The translations under genes and the position numbers were made by a program. Under the pieces are notes generated by a model, which worked only from the letters and a program-made list of their open reading frames with translations, had not been told where the DNA came from and ran no database searches. From an uncultured PS1 clade bacterium (GTDB lineage Bacteria; Pseudomonadota; Gammaproteobacteria; PS1; Pseudothioglobaceae), in contig CALFDA010000020.1 in NCBI GenBank assembly GCA_937950605.1, positions 1 through 56,128 of the forward strand: DNA of 56,128 bases, given 5' to 3'. Shown here piece by piece: positions 18,143 to 27,345 of this stretch (positions within the stretch are counted from its first letter, which is position 1; each line of letters begins with the position of its first letter).

Positions 18143-18830
18143 TAGAACAATCGGTGTCGGTGATAACTTAGTACTGCTTCACGGCTGGGCGTTAAGTGGC
18201 GATTGTTTCAAAAACTTAGTTAGACAATATAAAACACGATATCGCATCACTATAATTGATTTACCAGGGCATGGTAGAAGTGATGTTGTTGCAGGCGGAA
18301 TTGATGAGTGGTGTGCAGAAATTATTCAACAACTACCAAAAAAACCAACCTTATTAGGCTGGTCGTTAGGCGGATTATTAGCTATTAACATTGCACAACA
18401 AATCAAGTTATCTAAACTTATTTTATTAGCTGCTACCCCTAAATTTGTCAATAACAGCAATTGGAATTATGGCGTTGATGCGATGAATTTTCAAATGTTT
18501 TCAAATGTTTTGGAATCAAACTTATCGCAAGGATTAAAACGTTTTATCAACTTGCAAACCAGCCACAAAGAGCAAATTAAATCGCTTTATCAGGCTATTG
18601 ATGAACTGCCTGCAAATCCTCAGGCATTAAATCAAGGCTTAGACATTTTACTTAACTCTGACTTACGACAACAACTCAAGCAACTAAACGTGCCCGTGCA
18701 TGTTATTTTAGGCAATCTTGATCTCTTAGTGCCAGTTAGCATCGTTGAGTGGTATATGGCACAAAACATACCAACCACTGTATTAGATACGGGACACCTG
18801 CCTTTTTTGCATAAGAATTTTTCAATATAA
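18132..18830 (+). CDS. bioH: Pimeloyl-ACP methyl ester esterase (C-terminally short)
   Basis: Alpha/beta hydrolase that removes the methyl group from pimeloyl-ACP methyl ester, ending acyl elongation before BioF. The 232-aa product has the oxyanion region LLHGWALSGDCF near residue 14, the nucleophile elbow GWSLGG near residue 75, the acid in GNLDLLVP near residue 196 and the catalytic histidine in TGHLPFLHKN near residue 219. The protein stops only about 12 residues after that histidine. Typical BioH has roughly 20 more residues, so the C-terminal helix seems lost. A bioC gene, a frequent neighbour, is absent. Confidence 0.85.
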   Translation: MLYSRTIGVGDNLVLLHGWALSGDCFKNLVRQYKTRYRITIIDLPGHGRSDVVAGGIDEWCAEIIQQLPKKPTLLGWSLGGLLAINIAQQIKLSKLILLAATPKFVNNSNWNYGVDAMNFQMFSNVLESNLSQGLKRFINLQTSHKEQIKSLYQAIDELPANPQALNQGLDILLNSDLRQQLKQLNVPVHVILGNLDLLVPVSIVEWYMAQNIPTTVLDTGHLPFLHKNFSI

Positions 18831-18853
18831 ACTCGAGGTTAAAGCAAAACGGG

Positions 18854-18879
18854 CAAGCATTTATTTTGCTTGATTTTTT
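18854..18879 (+). terminator. Intrinsic terminator after bioH
   Basis: Six-bp stem CAAGCA / TGCTTG with a 7-nt loop, followed by ATTTTTT. It lies 24 bp after the bioH stop codon, between the convergent bioH and trmD genes. The short stem makes it a moderate candidate. Confidence 0.5.
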
Positions 18880-19019
18880 AACTAAAGCACTAACTAACTT
18901 TTTGGCTAACTTCTTGTGTTTGCTTGGATTTTAAAAAAATAAAAAATCTGCGTAAAAATTAACCAGCGGTTTGAAAAAATTATTATATATAGTTTGATTA
19001 AACCAAATCTGCTAGCACT

Positions 19020-19706
19020 TTAATAATTATTATGCTGTATTAAATCAGGGCGTTTTTTATGCGTGTTTTTCTGTGCTTGACTCGCACGCCAAGCATCAAT
19101 TTTCGCTTGATGTCCACTGAGTAGAACCTCGGGCACACGCTGTCCATCAATAACTTTTGGGCGCGTGTAATGCGGATAATCCAATAACCCATTAGCGAAT
19201 GAATCACTCAATGAATCTTGATTGCCTAATACTCCTGAAATTTGTCGACTTACAGCGTCAATTAGCACCATTGCACCAAGTTCGCCACCACTAATTACAT
19301 AATCACCAAGTGAGATTTCTCTATCTACATCATGCTCGATAACACGCTCATCTACACCTTCATAACGCCCGCACAACAAAATCAATGATTCAAATCTAGA
19401 CAACTCAACGGCTAATTGATGGTTGAGTTTTTCCCCTTGGGGCGATAGATAAATAACGGTTGCATCTGGGGTTGTTTGTTTGATTTTAGCAATACAATCA
19501 CGAATAGGCTTAACTTGCATAACCATGCCTGCACCACCGCCATATGGCGCATCATCAATATTGCGATACTTATTGTCACTAAAGTCGCGCAATTGCCAAG
19601 TATTGATTGACAACAGGGATTTTTTAATCCCACGGGCAAGCACGCCCTCTTCTTGAATCGCCGAAAACATTTCGGGAAATAGGGTAATTACGTCAAAATG
19701 CATCAT
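19020..19706 (-). CDS. trmD: tRNA (guanine-N1-)-methyltransferase
   Basis: SPOUT-class enzyme that methylates G37 of tRNAs reading CUN, CCN and CGG codons and prevents +1 frameshifts. The 228-aa product has FDVITLFPEMF at the N-terminus, PYGGGAGMVM near residue 57, and the trefoil-knot SAM site from LCGRYEGVDERV through SLGDYVISGGELGAM (about residues 113-148). Length is normal. It is not in the usual rpsP-rimM-trmD-rplS cluster. Here it is the last gene of the serB-ccmF-ccmI-dapE-trmD run, 3 bp after dapE. Confidence 0.96.
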   Translation of the reverse strand: MMHFDVITLFPEMFSAIQEEGVLARGIKKSLLSINTWQLRDFSDNKYRNIDDAPYGGGAGMVMQVKPIRDCIAKIKQTTPDATVIYLSPQGEKLNHQLAVELSRFESLILLCGRYEGVDERVIEHDVDREISLGDYVISGGELGAMVLIDAVSRQISGVLGNQDSLSDSFANGLLDYPHYTRPKVIDGQRVPEVLLSGHQAKIDAWRASQAQKNTHKKRPDLIQHNNY

Positions 19707-19709
19707 CTC

Positions 19710-20840
19710 TTAAAGCAAGATGTTTTTTAAAATTTGATAATAGATAATGCTTAAGTTTTCTAGGTCTTGAATATTGACACACTCATCAACCTGATGAATA
19801 GTAGCGTTTAATGGACCTAATTCTATAACTTGTGCGGCTAATATTGGCGCAATAAATCGCCCATCAGAAGTGCCGCCCGAAGTCGATAACTTAGACTCAA
19901 AACCTTGAGTGGTTTTAATAGCTTCTATACAAGCGTTTACTAAATCACCCTTTGGAGTTAAAAACGGATAGCCCGAATGCTCCCAATCAATACCATATTT
20001 AAGATTATGTTTATCTAAAATCGCCAACACCCTTTGCTGTAAATCTTTGTGGCTAGATTTATTAGAATATCTGAAATTAAACATAATTTCTGCTGTATCG
20101 GGAATAACATTTGTGGCACCTGTACCAGCATTAATATTGGACACTTGAAAACTAGTTTGCGGGAAATATTCATTACCCCTATCCCAAGTAGTGTTACACA
20201 ATTCATCTAATGCGCTTATGGCTAAATGGATTGGATTGTTAGCCAAATGTGGATAGGCAATATGTCCTTGCTTACCAATCAATGTTAATTTAGCATTAAG
20301 CGAACCACGCCGACCATTTTTAATTACATCGCCTAATTTTTTGTTTGAAGATGGTTCGCCCACTATGCAATAATCTACTCTTTGATTTTGTGCTTTTAAG
20401 TATTTACAAACTTTAACCGTGCCATCGGTGGCAATCCCTTCTTCATCTGCAGTAATTAAAAAACCAATATTACCTTTATGTGCTGGAAAATCTGCAATAA
20501 AACGCTCGGTTGCAGTTATCATTGCTGCTAGTGAACCTTTCATATCTGCTGCACCACGACCATACAACATACCGTCAATTACCTCTGGTTTGAACGGGTC
20601 GGTTTTCCAATTGCCACCAACAGGCACTACATCAGTATGTCCTGCAAAAACAAACACTGGAGCAATATCATTGCCACGTATCGCCCAAAAATTATCTACC
20701 TCGCCAAACTTTAAATTGTTAATTTCAAACCCAATTTTTTTTAATCGGTTTGTCATTAATGTTTGGCAACCTTTGTCATTAGGCGTTATCGAATCAATAG
20801 CAATTAAATCTTTAGCAAGTTGTAGTGTTGGGCTGGTCAT
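19710..20840 (-). CDS. dapE: Succinyl-diaminopimelate desuccinylase
   Basis: Zinc-dependent M20-family hydrolase of the lysine and meso-diaminopimelate pathway, needed for peptidoglycan. The 376-aa protein shows the metal ligands in FAGHTDVVPVG (residues about 65-75) and GRGAADMKGSLAAM (about 94-107), the catalytic glutamate in TADEEG near residue 133, and the late histidine in IHQVDECVN near residue 350. Length is typical. Its ATG overlaps the ccmI stop by 4 bp, so it is probably translated from the cytochrome c biogenesis transcript. Confidence 0.95.
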   Translation of the reverse strand: MTSPTLQLAKDLIAIDSITPNDKGCQTLMTNRLKKIGFEINNLKFGEVDNFWAIRGNDIAPVFVFAGHTDVVPVGGNWKTDPFKPEVIDGMLYGRGAADMKGSLAAMITATERFIADFPAHKGNIGFLITADEEGIATDGTVKVCKYLKAQNQRVDYCIVGEPSSNKKLGDVIKNGRRGSLNAKLTLIGKQGHIAYPHLANNPIHLAISALDELCNTTWDRGNEYFPQTSFQVSNINAGTGATNVIPDTAEIMFNFRYSNKSSHKDLQQRVLAILDKHNLKYGIDWEHSGYPFLTPKGDLVNACIEAIKTTQGFESKLSTSGGTSDGRFIAPILAAQVIELGPLNATIHQVDECVNIQDLENLSIIYYQILKNILL

Positions 20841-22015
20841 AGTTTTAATTTTATTGTTGGGTTATCTTTTATATCAATGGGCTGACTAACAACTTCGATA
20901 TCGTCTGCTTGTCGCATGGCAGCACCCGATTGACTCAAACGCGCTACTGCTAATACTTTTGAAGATTGTGATAATGTTTTGCTTGGCATTGTAGAATGCT
21001 CATCTGTTAATATCACCACGCCTTCAAAATCTTTAAGTTTCATCTTTTGAATAGCAATTGGCATCGATCTGCCTTGTGTGGCTTTCACATAAACCATCAA
21101 ATAATGATTTTGATATTGTGCCTGACGCAAACGCTCGGATAATGTAATTTCAACTTTCACTTGGTACTTTTGCTTTACTTCATCTGTAGTTAAGGCGTTA
21201 ACAGAAGTTTGAATTTGTGATAATTCGGCTAATCTGCGCTGTAATTGTGCTTTTTCTATGCTGCCTGATGGCAATACAGAAAGTGTTTTCTGCCATAATT
21301 TTTGTGCCAAATCAAACTGTTGTGCATTTACAGCGATCCAGCCCGCTAAATGCAAGGCATCAGGTGAATTTGCATCAATCTCCAAAGCCTCGCGTACTAA
21401 ATCAGAAACACGTCCTGTAAACTGATAACCTTGTGTAATAGCCAAAGTCGAAGCATACTCAACTAGAAGTCCTACATTTTTTTTATCCAATTGATAGGCG
21501 CGTTCATAGGCCGCTAAAGAGTGTTTGTTTTCGCCAGCCTTAAACCACGCCAAGCCCAACATTCGCCACGCTTTTTTGTCATCAGGTTGCTCTGTTACGC
21601 GACGCTTGATTTTTGCAATACTTTCTTCTAGTGTTAGAGATTTATGTGTGTGTGCAATAATACTATGCGAACTCAATGCCTGATACATCAACACAGAGAT
21701 TACACAAAAAAATACTGCGATTAATACAGCCAAACCAATTGTAGTATTTTGCTGATTATTATTGATGACTCTGTTAGTTTGCGTGATTTCAACACTCAAG
21801 GTTTGCGCAATTTCGTCTTTTGCTTGTTCAAATATTTGTTTATCGATTAAATCACTTTGTAAATCTTGTTCTAACTCTGCTTGTTTTTGTTTGCCTAATG
21901 CAATATTAGATTTTTCAAGATTAAGATTGTTAGTTTGTAGTGGACGATACAAAAACCAAACCAGCCACAACACAGAAACCGCTAACATAAGTGCAAACCA
22001 TAGATATAAACTCAT
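20837..22015 (-). CDS. ccmI: c-type cytochrome biogenesis protein, TPR (CcmI/CycH-like)
   Basis: Membrane-bound TPR chaperone that presents apocytochrome c to the haem ligation complex. The 392-aa protein has an N-terminal membrane helix (about residues 3-26), a coiled-coil cytoplasmic stretch, and a second helix (about 92-114). Periplasmic TPR-like helices follow (motifs such as AWRMLGLAWFKAGENKHSLAAYERAYQLD near residue 149). A C-terminal domain of about 100 residues is typical of gammaproteobacterial CcmI. It overlaps ccmF upstream and dapE downstream by 4 bp each. Confidence 0.88.
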   Translation of the reverse strand: MSLYLWFALMLAVSVLWLVWFLYRPLQTNNLNLEKSNIALGKQKQAELEQDLQSDLIDKQIFEQAKDEIAQTLSVEITQTNRVINNNQQNTTIGLAVLIAVFFCVISVLMYQALSSHSIIAHTHKSLTLEESIAKIKRRVTEQPDDKKAWRMLGLAWFKAGENKHSLAAYERAYQLDKKNVGLLVEYASTLAITQGYQFTGRVSDLVREALEIDANSPDALHLAGWIAVNAQQFDLAQKLWQKTLSVLPSGSIEKAQLQRRLAELSQIQTSVNALTTDEVKQKYQVKVEITLSERLRQAQYQNHYLMVYVKATQGRSMPIAIQKMKLKDFEGVVILTDEHSTMPSKTLSQSSKVLAVARLSQSGAAMRQADDIEVVSQPIDIKDNPTIKLKL

Positions 22016-23916
22016 CGTTTTATCCTCAAGCGATATCTTTTATCAAATGCCGCTAACAAGGCACCTAGTGTAATCAAAATACCGCCCAGCCAAATCCATC
22101 GAACAAATGGTTTATAATACAATCTTAAACTCCATGCGCCATTGCTTAAATCCTCGCCTAAAGCGACATAAATATCTCGATAAAACGATGGGTCAATCGC
22201 TGCTTCAGTCATTGGCATACCTGTTGTATATTGACGTTTTTCGGGTCTTAAAGTAGCGATCTTATTACCTTGATGCACAACTTCAAGCGTCCCTCTGTGT
22301 CCTGCATAATTTGCGCCTATCAAACTTTCAACACCTCTAAAGGTAAAAGCATAATCTTTAATTTCCACTGTCTCATTTGGTGTCATCTTAATGTCTTTTT
22401 CCACTCCATATTGTGTGGTAATCGTTGCCCCTAGCAAAAACACAGCAATGCCAATATGTGCCAACACCATGCCTAAAAAAGCACCACTCATTTTGCTTTT
22501 CTTTATTACTCTTTGTGCTAACAACAATAATGAATGCAGCAATACCCAAACAAACAAAAACACTGCCAACACCACTGCAACATTGTCCACCAACAAATAA
22601 GTAATCAACGCTACCGTTATAGCCACAAATGCAGTGTGCATCGTAGCATCAACCAACCTTGTTGCTTGGTCTTTTTTCCAGCGCAAAAATCCACCAATTG
22701 CCATCACCAAAACTGCTATTACCATAATCGGAATAAACACCGCGTCAAAATAAGGTGCGCCTACTGATATTTTGCCCAAATTTAGTGAATCCAAAAACAA
22801 TGGATACAAAGTACCCAAAAATACACTTAATGTCGCTGCTACCAATAAAACATTATTGATTAGCAAACCACTCTCTCTGGATAATGGCGAAAATTGATTA
22901 CTACTGTGCATTAAATTAGCACGCCATATATATAAGGCTAACGAACCACCTACCACAATCATTAAAAAGATTAGAATAAACAAACCTCTTGCAGGATCAC
23001 TGGCAAATGAATGTATTGAGGTTAAAATACCTGAACGCACCAAGAAAGTTCCTAATAGACTCAGAGAAAAGCCCGAAATTGCCAACAATACCGTCCAATG
23101 TTTAAATGCCCCACGTTTTTCACTAACACTAAGTGAATGCACCAAGGTTGTTGCCACTAACCACGGCATAAATGAAGCATTTTCTACTGGATCCCAAAAC
23201 CACCAACCACCCCAACCAAGTTCATAATAAGCCCACCAAGAACCCAACACAATGCCAAAAGTTAAAAATGCCCAAGCCACCAAAGCCCACGGGCGCGACC
23301 ATCTTAGCCAAGTGGAATCCAATTGCCCACGAATTAGCGACGACAACACGAAAGCAAAAGGGATAGCCATACCTACATAGCCCATATACAACATCGGCGG
23401 GTGAATAATTAAGCCAAAATCCTGTAACAAAGGATTAAGTTCGCGCCCTTGTGTCGGCACAATGTCCAAACGCTCAAAAGGGTTGGAAGTTAGCAACAAA
23501 AATAACAAAAAGCCAATGCTTATCAAACCCAACATAATCAAAACATGGTTTAAAACTTCGCTAGGTAGACGCTTGGAAAAAACAGAGACTGCCAGCGTCC
23601 AAGCTGATAATATCAACGCCCATAACAACAAAGAGCCCTCGTGCGCACCCCAAACAGCAGACACCTTAAACATATCAGGCAAATTTGTATTTGAATTACT
23701 AGCAACATATTTCACCGAAAAATCATCTAGCAAAAATGCATTCATTAACAGCGCAAATGACACCGCTATCCAAAAAAACTGCATCCATGCCAAAGGCTTG
23801 GTAAGTTGTATTAAAACCAGTGACCCACGCCACATCCCTACACTTGGCAACAGCACCTGTAAAACAGCCACCATTAGAGAAAGGATTAAAGCAAAATGTC
23901 CGATTTCGGGTAACAA
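22012..23916 (-). CDS. ccmF: Cytochrome c haem lyase subunit
   Basis: Large polytopic subunit of the System I haem ligase, which joins haem to apocytochrome c in the periplasm. The 634-aa product contains the tryptophan-rich WWD signature GWGGWWFWDPVENASFMPW near residue 230, the conserved LRPEKR-type segment near residue 545, and many transmembrane helices. The start is TTG at 23916 (MLPEIGHFAL), supported by upstream GAGGA and by the conserved MxPEIG start of CcmF. The usual partners ccmG (thioredoxin) and ccmH are not between ccmF and ccmI. Confidence 0.96.
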   Translation of the reverse strand: MLPEIGHFALILSLMVAVLQVLLPSVGMWRGSLVLIQLTKPLAWMQFFWIAVSFALLMNAFLLDDFSVKYVASNSNTNLPDMFKVSAVWGAHEGSLLLWALILSAWTLAVSVFSKRLPSEVLNHVLIMLGLISIGFLLFLLLTSNPFERLDIVPTQGRELNPLLQDFGLIIHPPMLYMGYVGMAIPFAFVLSSLIRGQLDSTWLRWSRPWALVAWAFLTFGIVLGSWWAYYELGWGGWWFWDPVENASFMPWLVATTLVHSLSVSEKRGAFKHWTVLLAISGFSLSLLGTFLVRSGILTSIHSFASDPARGLFILIFLMIVVGGSLALYIWRANLMHSSNQFSPLSRESGLLINNVLLVAATLSVFLGTLYPLFLDSLNLGKISVGAPYFDAVFIPIMVIAVLVMAIGGFLRWKKDQATRLVDATMHTAFVAITVALITYLLVDNVAVVLAVFLFVWVLLHSLLLLAQRVIKKSKMSGAFLGMVLAHIGIAVFLLGATITTQYGVEKDIKMTPNETVEIKDYAFTFRGVESLIGANYAGHRGTLEVVHQGNKIATLRPEKRQYTTGMPMTEAAIDPSFYRDIYVALGEDLSNGAWSLRLYYKPFVRWIWLGGILITLGALLAAFDKRYRLRIKR

Positions 23917-23934
23917 TTTAGAAAGTCCTCACTA

Positions 23935-24747
23935 TTAGAATAAATCCATTATTTTATCCAATCCGCCAACATCAATAACTATATCTGCCTTGTTAGCAAC
24001 AATCGTCTTGGCATGATATGCCACTGACAAACCAGCGAGTTTCATCATCGCCAAATCATTAGCACCATCGCCTACTACAATCGTATTAGCAGAAGATGCT
24101 TGATTTTGTTCGCATAACCAAGTAACGAACTCAGCTTTTAATGTAGCATTAACGATATTACCACTCACTTTTCCCGTTAACTGATTATTCTTAATATCCA
24201 AAGTATTTGCACGATTATAATCGAGTCCAATATCTTGCGCTAAACGCTGAGTAAAATAAGTAAAACCACCCGATACAACCGCTGTTGTGATTCCACGCAT
24301 TTTTAAAGATTGAACCAATGCCTTACCCCCAGGATTCACTTGTAAACGCTCATTATAAACACGGTTTAACACTGATACATCTAAACCCTTTAACAAAGCA
24401 ACTCGCTCAATCAAAGAGGCATCAAAATCTATCTCACCCTGCATTGCACGCTCGGTAATCATGGCAACCTGTGGCTTAAGATTCGCAAAATCTGCAATCT
24501 CATCAATACATTCAATATTAATCAAGCTTGAGTCCATATCACTGACGAACACCTGCGCATGAGCAAAATCAAACATTGGCAAATAATTGATATCCACGCC
24601 TAACGCTTTACGCAATGGCACAATATCAATTTTTCTATCCACTGCAAAACGAAAATGTGTTGATTTAGCCTCAAAACTTGCACCGACAATATATGCCATT
24701 TTGTTGGCAATGGTTAAATTTTTGGTATGCAGAATAATTGTGTCCAT
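23935..24747 (-). CDS. serB: Phosphoserine phosphatase
   Basis: HAD-superfamily enzyme that makes the last step of serine synthesis. The 270-aa protein has the HAD motif I in VSDMDSSLINIECIDE (nucleophile aspartate near residue 69), motif II in AVVSGGF near residue 156, and motif IV in VVGDGANDLAMM near residue 224. The N-terminal 60 residues form the extra domain common in gammaproteobacterial SerB. It starts the serB-ccmF-ccmI-dapE-trmD run, with 18 bp to ccmF, so serine, cytochrome, lysine and tRNA genes probably share a transcript. Confidence 0.95.
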   Translation of the reverse strand: MDTIILHTKNLTIANKMAYIVGASFEAKSTHFRFAVDRKIDIVPLRKALGVDINYLPMFDFAHAQVFVSDMDSSLINIECIDEIADFANLKPQVAMITERAMQGEIDFDASLIERVALLKGLDVSVLNRVYNERLQVNPGGKALVQSLKMRGITTAVVSGGFTYFTQRLAQDIGLDYNRANTLDIKNNQLTGKVSGNIVNATLKAEFVTWLCEQNQASSANTIVVGDGANDLAMMKLAGLSVAYHAKTIVANKADIVIDVGGLDKIMDLF

Positions 24748-25133
24748 TGATGCAAAATTTTACCTATATTTATTATTATATCCGTCCATAATTACGCTTA
24801 ATTCAGCCCTTAAGTGTTATTTTTGCAAACATTAAAATACTATCAAAGAACACAAAAACACCGAGGCAACTGTTACTAAATAGCCAAAGCAAGTGCTAAT
24901 TGTACTAACACTTTCTAGGCAGTTCACAAACTTAACACACTGAAACTATCTTGGGCAATATTCACCAAAACAAATTAAATGCTACTTAATAAGATTACGT
25001 TCTTGCCAAACAATAATATCAAACAAGAGTTTGGATTATCAAACAACACAAACAGCATTTGAATCAGGTATATTAAAGTGCAGAAGTTATAATTCGAATC
25101 TGGTAAATTTAATCCTTTTTACACTTTAATATT
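24748..25133. other. Divergent spacer serB/fabD with putative -10 boxes
   Basis: A gene-free 386-bp spacer between divergent serB and fabD. A TATAAT on the minus strand (24775-24780) is 28 bp upstream of the serB ATG, and a TATAAT on the plus strand (25088-25093) is about 40 bp upstream of the fabD ATG. Neither has a good -35 at normal spacing. Around 25016-25048 the motif atcaaacaa occurs twice, next to a short caaac/gtttg inverted repeat. Nothing else was recognisable. Confidence 0.4.
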
Positions 25134-26063
25134 ATGAAATATGCACTTGTTTTTCCTGGTCAAGGCTCTCAATCTTTGGCCATGCTTGCGGATTTAGCCG
25201 ATAATTTTCCTCTAGTAAAAAACACCTTTGAAAATGCAAGCGATGTTTTAGGTTTTGACTTGTGGAAAATTGCCCAAAAAGATCAAAAGGCACTCAACCA
25301 AACACACAATACGCAACCCGCCATGTTAGCGGCAGGTTATGCAACCTATCAGGTGTTAAATAATGAAACCAATTTGTCGCCCATTTGTATGGCAGGACAC
25401 AGTTTAGGCGAATATACAGCACTAGTTGCCTCGAATGCTCTGCGATTTGAAGATGCCATTCAGCTGGTGCGCCAACGTGCAGAACTCATGCAATCAAGTG
25501 TGCCAGCAGGAACAGGAGCAATGGCAGCCATTTTGGGCTTAAATGATAAAACTGTGGTGGAAATTTGCAATAATTATGTGGGTGAAGGTGTTGTTGAAGC
25601 AGTGAATTTTAATGCTGATACTCAGGTAGTGATTGCAGGCAATAAGAATGCTGTGGATATAACTTGTAGAGCAATGCAAAAGGCAGGTGCAAGGCGTGTG
25701 GTTTTATTGCCGGTAAGTGCGCCATCACATTGCTCTTTGATGGATGATGTTGCAGATGTATTCGCCAATAACATACATGCAACAGATTTTAAAATGGGTA
25801 ATATTGATGTGTTGCATAATGTTGATGCAAAAAAATCCCGCGATGTTACCGAGCTAAAAAATAAGCTTGTGGCACAACTACACAAACCAGTTTTATGGAC
25901 AGCTACAGTGCGAGCAATGCATGCAATGGGTATAGAAAAATTAATTGAATCTGGTCCAGGCAAGGTTTTGACGGGCTTAACACGCAAAATTGAAAAATCA
26001 TTAACAGCAAATGCTGTGTTTGATTCAAACACTCTTAAAACAACTTTAAAGGAGATAAGATAA
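25134..26063 (+). CDS. fabD: Malonyl-CoA:ACP transacylase
   Basis: Transfers malonyl groups from CoA to acyl carrier protein for fatty acid synthesis. The 309-aa product has FPGQGSQS at residue 7, the nucleophile GHSLGEYTALVAS near residue 90, the substrate-binding arginine in QLVRQRAELMQ near residue 115, and the catalytic histidine in SAPSHCSLM near residue 199. Length is standard. Its TAA overlaps the fabG ATG by one base (TAATG), preceded by AAAGGAG that serves fabG. Confidence 0.96.
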   Translation: MKYALVFPGQGSQSLAMLADLADNFPLVKNTFENASDVLGFDLWKIAQKDQKALNQTHNTQPAMLAAGYATYQVLNNETNLSPICMAGHSLGEYTALVASNALRFEDAIQLVRQRAELMQSSVPAGTGAMAAILGLNDKTVVEICNNYVGEGVVEAVNFNADTQVVIAGNKNAVDITCRAMQKAGARRVVLLPVSAPSHCSLMDDVADVFANNIHATDFKMGNIDVLHNVDAKKSRDVTELKNKLVAQLHKPVLWTATVRAMHAMGIEKLIESGPGKVLTGLTRKIEKSLTANAVFDSNTLKTTLKEIR

Positions 26064-26809
26064 TGTCAAATCTAACAGGGAAAATTGTATTAGTCACAGG
26101 CGCAAGTCGTGGCATTGGACAAGCAATAGCACTATCTTTAGGTGCCCGAGGCGCAACAGTGATTGGCACAGCAACAAGTGATAAAGGCGCAGATAAAATC
26201 AGCAACACATTTCAAGACAACGACATAACAGGCATGGGTTTAACGTTAAATGTTGTTGACAATAATCAAATTGCTAATGTTATGAAAGTCATTAACAAAT
26301 CTTATGGCGCAGTTGATATTTTGATTAACAATGCTGGCATCACACGAGACAATCTTCTAATGCGTATGAGTGAGGATGAATGGAGCGATATTATTAACAC
26401 TAATCTTACTTCTGTTTACAAAATGTCGAAAGTTGTGTTGCGAGGCATGATGAAGAAAAAATCTGGACGCATTATCTCAATTGCCTCGGTTGTTGGTGCT
26501 TCTGGCAATGCAGGACAAACCAATTATGCCGCGGCTAAAGCAGGCATTATGGGCTTTACCAAATCATTAGCACGCGAAGTTGGGGCTCGTGGTATTACCG
26601 TGAATGCAGTGGCACCTGGTTTTATCAAAACCGATATGACAGATGCAATATCAGAAACACAAAAAGAGATAATCTATAAACAAATCCCAATGGGTCGATT
26701 AGGAACAACAAATGAAGTTGCTGAGGCTGTATTGTTTTTAGCAGGTGATAGTGGCTCATATATTACAGCACAAACACTACATGTTAACGGCGGTATGTAT
26801 ACCGTTTAG
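26063..26809 (+). CDS. fabG: 3-oxoacyl-ACP reductase
   Basis: NADPH-dependent short-chain dehydrogenase that reduces 3-oxoacyl-ACP in fatty acid elongation. The 248-aa product has the cofactor motif TGASRGIGQAIA near residue 14, NNAGITRDNLLMRM near residue 87, the catalytic serine in SIASVVGASGN near residue 138, and YAAAK near residue 152. It follows fabD directly. The acpP-fabF genes that usually come next are absent here. The stop codon overlaps the convergent tadA stop codon by 4 bp. Confidence 0.96.
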   Translation: MSNLTGKIVLVTGASRGIGQAIALSLGARGATVIGTATSDKGADKISNTFQDNDITGMGLTLNVVDNNQIANVMKVINKSYGAVDILINNAGITRDNLLMRMSEDEWSDIINTNLTSVYKMSKVVLRGMMKKKSGRIISIASVVGASGNAGQTNYAAAKAGIMGFTKSLAREVGARGITVNAVAPGFIKTDMTDAISETQKEIIYKQIPMGRLGTTNEVAEAVLFLAGDSGSYITAQTLHVNGGMYTV

Positions 26810-27264
26810 CGACGGCGTTTAAAGAACTGTTGCAGTAATTCCTTGCATTCATCAGCAAGAATCCCCCCTTGTATTGTAATTGTGTGATTAAAGCAAGCAC
26901 TATTAACAAGATTTTGGCACGAACCACAAACACCTGTTTTTTCATCATAAGCACCAAACACAACACGCTCGATACGCGCATGAACCATTGCACCTAAACA
27001 CATTGTGCAAGGCTCAAGAGTAACATATAGGGTGGTGTTTGACAGGCGATAGTTGCTAAGTTTTTTGCCCGCTTTGCGTAATAATTGAATTTCTGCGTGT
27101 GCACTAGGGTCATTATTGTTGATAGATTGATTATGGGCAATTTCAATTAGTTGATTGTTTTTAATTAGTACTGCACCAACTGGGACTTCGCCTATTTTTT
27201 CAGCTAATGATGCCTGTTTTAAGGCTAATTTCATCCATTGAAAGTCAAGTGTTTTGCTATTCAT
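26806..27264 (-). CDS. tadA: tRNA-specific adenosine deaminase
   Basis: Zinc deaminase that converts A34 to inosine in tRNA-Arg(ACG). The 152-aa product carries the catalytic HAEIQLLRKAG motif near residue 56 and the zinc ligands in TLEPCTMCLGAMVHARI near residue 84, with the arginine-rich C-terminal tail KRRR. Length is typical. It is transcribed toward fabG and the two genes share 4 bp at their stop codons, so antisense overlap of the two transcripts is unavoidable without a terminator. Confidence 0.94.
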   Translation of the reverse strand: MNSKTLDFQWMKLALKQASLAEKIGEVPVGAVLIKNNQLIEIAHNQSINNNDPSAHAEIQLLRKAGKKLSNYRLSNTTLYVTLEPCTMCLGAMVHARIERVVFGAYDEKTGVCGSCQNLVNSACFNHTITIQGGILADECKELLQQFFKRRR

Positions 27265-27292
27265 TTATCACCTATTGGATTAGATTAAGCAT

Positions 27293-27319
27293 AAAAACCA
27301 TGGTTTCAGCTAGGTTTTT
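27293..27319 (-). terminator. Possible hairpin between Nudix fusion gene and tadA
   Basis: Seven-bp A/T-rich stem (aaaaacc at 27293-27299 and ggttttt at 27313-27319) with a 13-nt loop. On the minus strand the right arm reads into a T-run, so it could attenuate read-through from the Nudix gene into tadA. The stem is weak because five of its seven pairs are A-T. Confidence 0.25.
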
Positions 27320-27345
27320 TGTTTTTAGATACCTCATTAGATTAT

